DNA from: Candidatus Aenigmatarchaeota archaeon
GTDB taxonomy: Archaea > Aenigmatarchaeota > Aenigmatarchaeia > QMZP01
Assembly: GCA_017609225.1 (NCBI GenBank)
Contig: JAFCEK010000052.1
Span: 3,596-9,306 of the forward strand
Length of the DNA: 5,711 bases
Direction of reading: 5' to 3'
The position numbers and the translations under genes were made by a program. Each line of letters begins with the position of its first letter. Position 1 is the stretch's first letter. Of this stretch, positions 3,996 to 5,711 are shown piece by piece. A model generated the notes under the pieces. The model searched no databases. It had not been told where the DNA came from and was given only the letters and a program-made list of their open reading frames with translations.

Positions 3996-5711
3996 ATGCC
4001 TTACATATTAAAGCTTGATTCGGTTGGAAAGGATACAACTGATGTTGGCGGAAAGGCTGCAAATCTTGGCGAGATGATAAAGGCAGGGCTTCCTGTACCC
4101 CCTGGATTTGTGATAACAACAGAGGGCTTTGAAGCCTTCCTGAAAGGCGGTGGGCTGAAGGAAAGGATAAAAAGCATACTGGATTCCATTAACACAGAGA
4201 ATGTGGATGAGCTGAGGTCAAAATCAAAGGAAATAAGAGAACTCATTCTGAACTCCGGGGTTCCGGAATTTCTGAGGAATGCCATATCAGAGGCGTACGA
4301 GGAGCTTTCTGTTGGAAAGGAGGTTAAGGAGCTTGGAGGCGCTGCTCTGGACCTTGTAAAGGCAGGCAGAGACAGGGCGTTCGTGGCTGTGAGAAGCTCA
4401 GCCACCTCAGAGGACCTTGCATCTGCAAGCTTTGCGGGGCAGCTTGAGTCCATACTGAGCGTGCAGGGAACAGACAAGCTGATAAATGCAGTCAAGCAGT
4501 GCTGGGCAAGCCTGTTTACGCCAAGGGTTATCTTTTACAGGAAAAATATGGGGTTTGGGGATTTCCCCAGCATGGGGGTTGTTGTGCAGAAAATGGTTAA
4601 TTCAGAGAAATCAGGGGTTATTTTTACTGTAAACCCGCTGACAAACAACACAGATGAAATAGTGGTTGAGGCAACATGGGGATACGGTGAATCCATTGTT
4701 TCAGGGCTTATAACCCCGGATGAGTATGTGCTTTCAAAGGAAACAGGCGAAATAATCAGCAAAAAAACAGGGAGAAAGCTCTGGCTCAGAAAAAGAGATG
4801 AGATGACAGGGAATGTTGTCACCCAGACTGTGGACAGGGACAAGCAGGAGGCAGAGGTTCTTGCAGAAGGGGAGCTGAAGGTTCTCTGGGAGCTTGCAAA
4901 AAAGGATGAAAACTATTACGGAAGGCCGCAGGATATTGAGTATGCAATAGAAAAGGGCAGGATATTCATTGTGCAGACAAGGCCTGTAACAACCCTGAAG
5001 GAGCCAATAATGCATGAAGAAGAAGCAGAACCAGAGGGCGAGGTGCTGGTTGAGGGCATGGGCTCTTCCCCAGGAAGGGCAAGCGGAACAGTCAGGATTG
5101 TTTCAAACATAAACGAGATAAATAAAGTGGAACAGGGCGATATTCTGGTTACCAAGATGACATCCCCGGACATGGTGCCTTTTATGAAAAAGGCAGCAGC
5201 GATAGTGACAGATGAAGGAGGAAAAACATGCCATGCTGCCATAGTGAGCAGGGAGCTTGGCATACCCTGCATAGTGGGCACAGGGGATGCCACAATAAAA
5301 CTGAAAGAGGGCCAGCATGTAACTGTTGATGCATCAAAAGGAAGGGTTTACACAGGGGTTAAAGAGCTGGCGGAGGCAGAGCCGGGTTTTGAGCAGAAAG
5401 AAACCATGGAACCGGATGAAACAGGCCATGCAGCCAGAACAGCAACAAAGATAAAGGTTAATATAGCGTTTCCGGAAACAGTTGAAAAAATCCCAATAGA
5501 AGATGTTGATGGGGTTGGGCTGCTCAGGGCAGAGCATATGCTTGCAGAGTCAGGAAAGCACCCGGCATACCTTGCCAGGGAGAACCCGGAGGAGCTTGTA
5601 AACATAATTGAGGAAAAGGTGGGGAAGATAGCAAGGGCATTCCATCCCAAGCCTGTATGGTACAGGAGCCTTGATGCCAGAACAGATGAATTCCAGGAGC
5701 TTGAAGGGGGG
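3996..5711 (+). CDS. ppsA: Phosphoenolpyruvate synthase (3' end beyond window)
   Basis: The enzyme converts pyruvate, ATP and water to phosphoenolpyruvate, AMP and phosphate, the entry to gluconeogenesis in many archaea. The frame stays open to the last base, giving 572 residues; family members are usually about 750-820, so roughly the last quarter is missing. The N-terminal ATP-grasp region shows GGKAANLGEM (18-27), VRSSATSEDL (132-141) with SFAGQ (145-149), PQDIEYA (311-317) and QTRPVTT (327-333). The swivelling phosphohistidine domain has GGKTCHAAIVSRELGIP (408-424), with the catalytic histidine at H413. The C-terminal TIM barrel begins at about 484, with GVGLLRAEHM (506-515) and YRSLDARTDEF (556-566), and is cut at LEGG. 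All visible key residues are intact. The start gives the typical N-terminus MPYILKLD and is the only ATG before the upstream in-frame stop. It is divergent from the DUF357 gene. Ile codons are 27 ATA, 9 ATT and 3 ATC by hand count. Confidence 0.97.
   Translation, partial: MPYILKLDSVGKDTTDVGGKAANLGEMIKAGLPVPPGFVITTEGFEAFLKGGGLKERIKSILDSINTENVDELRSKSKEIRELILNSGVPEFLRNAISEAYEELSVGKEVKELGGAALDLVKAGRDRAFVAVRSSATSEDLASASFAGQLESILSVQGTDKLINAVKQCWASLFTPRVIFYRKNMGFGDFPSMGVVVQKMVNSEKSGVIFTVNPLTNNTDEIVVEATWGYGESIVSGLITPDEYVLSKETGEIISKKTGRKLWLRKRDEMTGNVVTQTVDRDKQEAEVLAEGELKVLWELAKKDENYYGRPQDIEYAIEKGRIFIVQTRPVTTLKEPIMHEEEAEPEGEVLVEGMGSSPGRASGTVRIVSNINEINKVEQGDILVTKMTSPDMVPFMKKAAAIVTDEGGKTCHAAIVSRELGIPCIVGTGDATIKLKEGQHVTVDASKGRVYTGVKELAEAEPGFEQKETMEPDETGHAARTATKIKVNIAFPETVEKIPIEDVDGVGLLRAEHMLAESGKHPAYLARENPEELVNIIEEKVGKIARAFHPKPVWYRSLDARTDEFQELEGG

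Noticed and set aside
4001..4495. Long open frame on the - strand opposite the PEP synthase start (164 codons)
   Set aside because: It lies entirely antisense to clearly conserved PEP synthase sequence, and its serine/phenylalanine-rich translation is typical of a shadow frame. Other - strand frames across 4535-5650 were rejected for the same reason.

Overview
The window looks archaeal. Four signs point this way. Gene starts lack Shine-Dalgarno sequences but have A/T-rich TATA-like boxes centred about 24-26 bases upstream, the pattern of leaderless archaeal transcripts. A DUF357 protein is present, a family known essentially from archaea. The PEP synthase is of archaeal type. Isoleucine codons are mostly ATA and arginine codons mostly AGA/AGG. 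I cannot name the lineage; an uncultivated euryarchaeal or DPANN-type archaeon is a reasonable guess.

Layout from left to right: (1) the last 27 codons of an unidentified + strand gene (1-84); (2) a secreted, cysteine-rich lipoprotein (114-695, +); (3) a 363-residue protein of unknown family on the - strand (692-1783), meeting the lipoprotein gene tail to tail with overlapping stops; (4) a short divergent promoter region (1784-1906); (5) a 503-residue radical SAM/SPASM protein (1907-3418, +) followed after 24 bases by a 71-residue unknown protein (3443-3658, +); (6) a DUF357 protein on the - strand (3648-3926 with my preferred start), again tail to tail with its neighbour; (7) a second divergent promoter region (3927-3995); (8) phosphoenolpyruvate synthase (3996 to the window end, +, lacking its C-terminal part).

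The genes do not form one clear pathway. PEP synthase is central carbon metabolism. The lipoprotein sits on the outside of the membrane. The radical SAM protein resembles the AhbD/NirJ/PqqE branch at its C-terminal iron-sulfur domain, but no heme or PQQ genes are visible. The only plausible functional pair is the radical SAM gene with the small gene behind it. The 363-residue gene stands out because its codon use differs from its neighbours and I cannot place its family. No CRISPR array, RNA gene or insertion sequence was seen, and no gene-free stretch exceeds about 125 bases.
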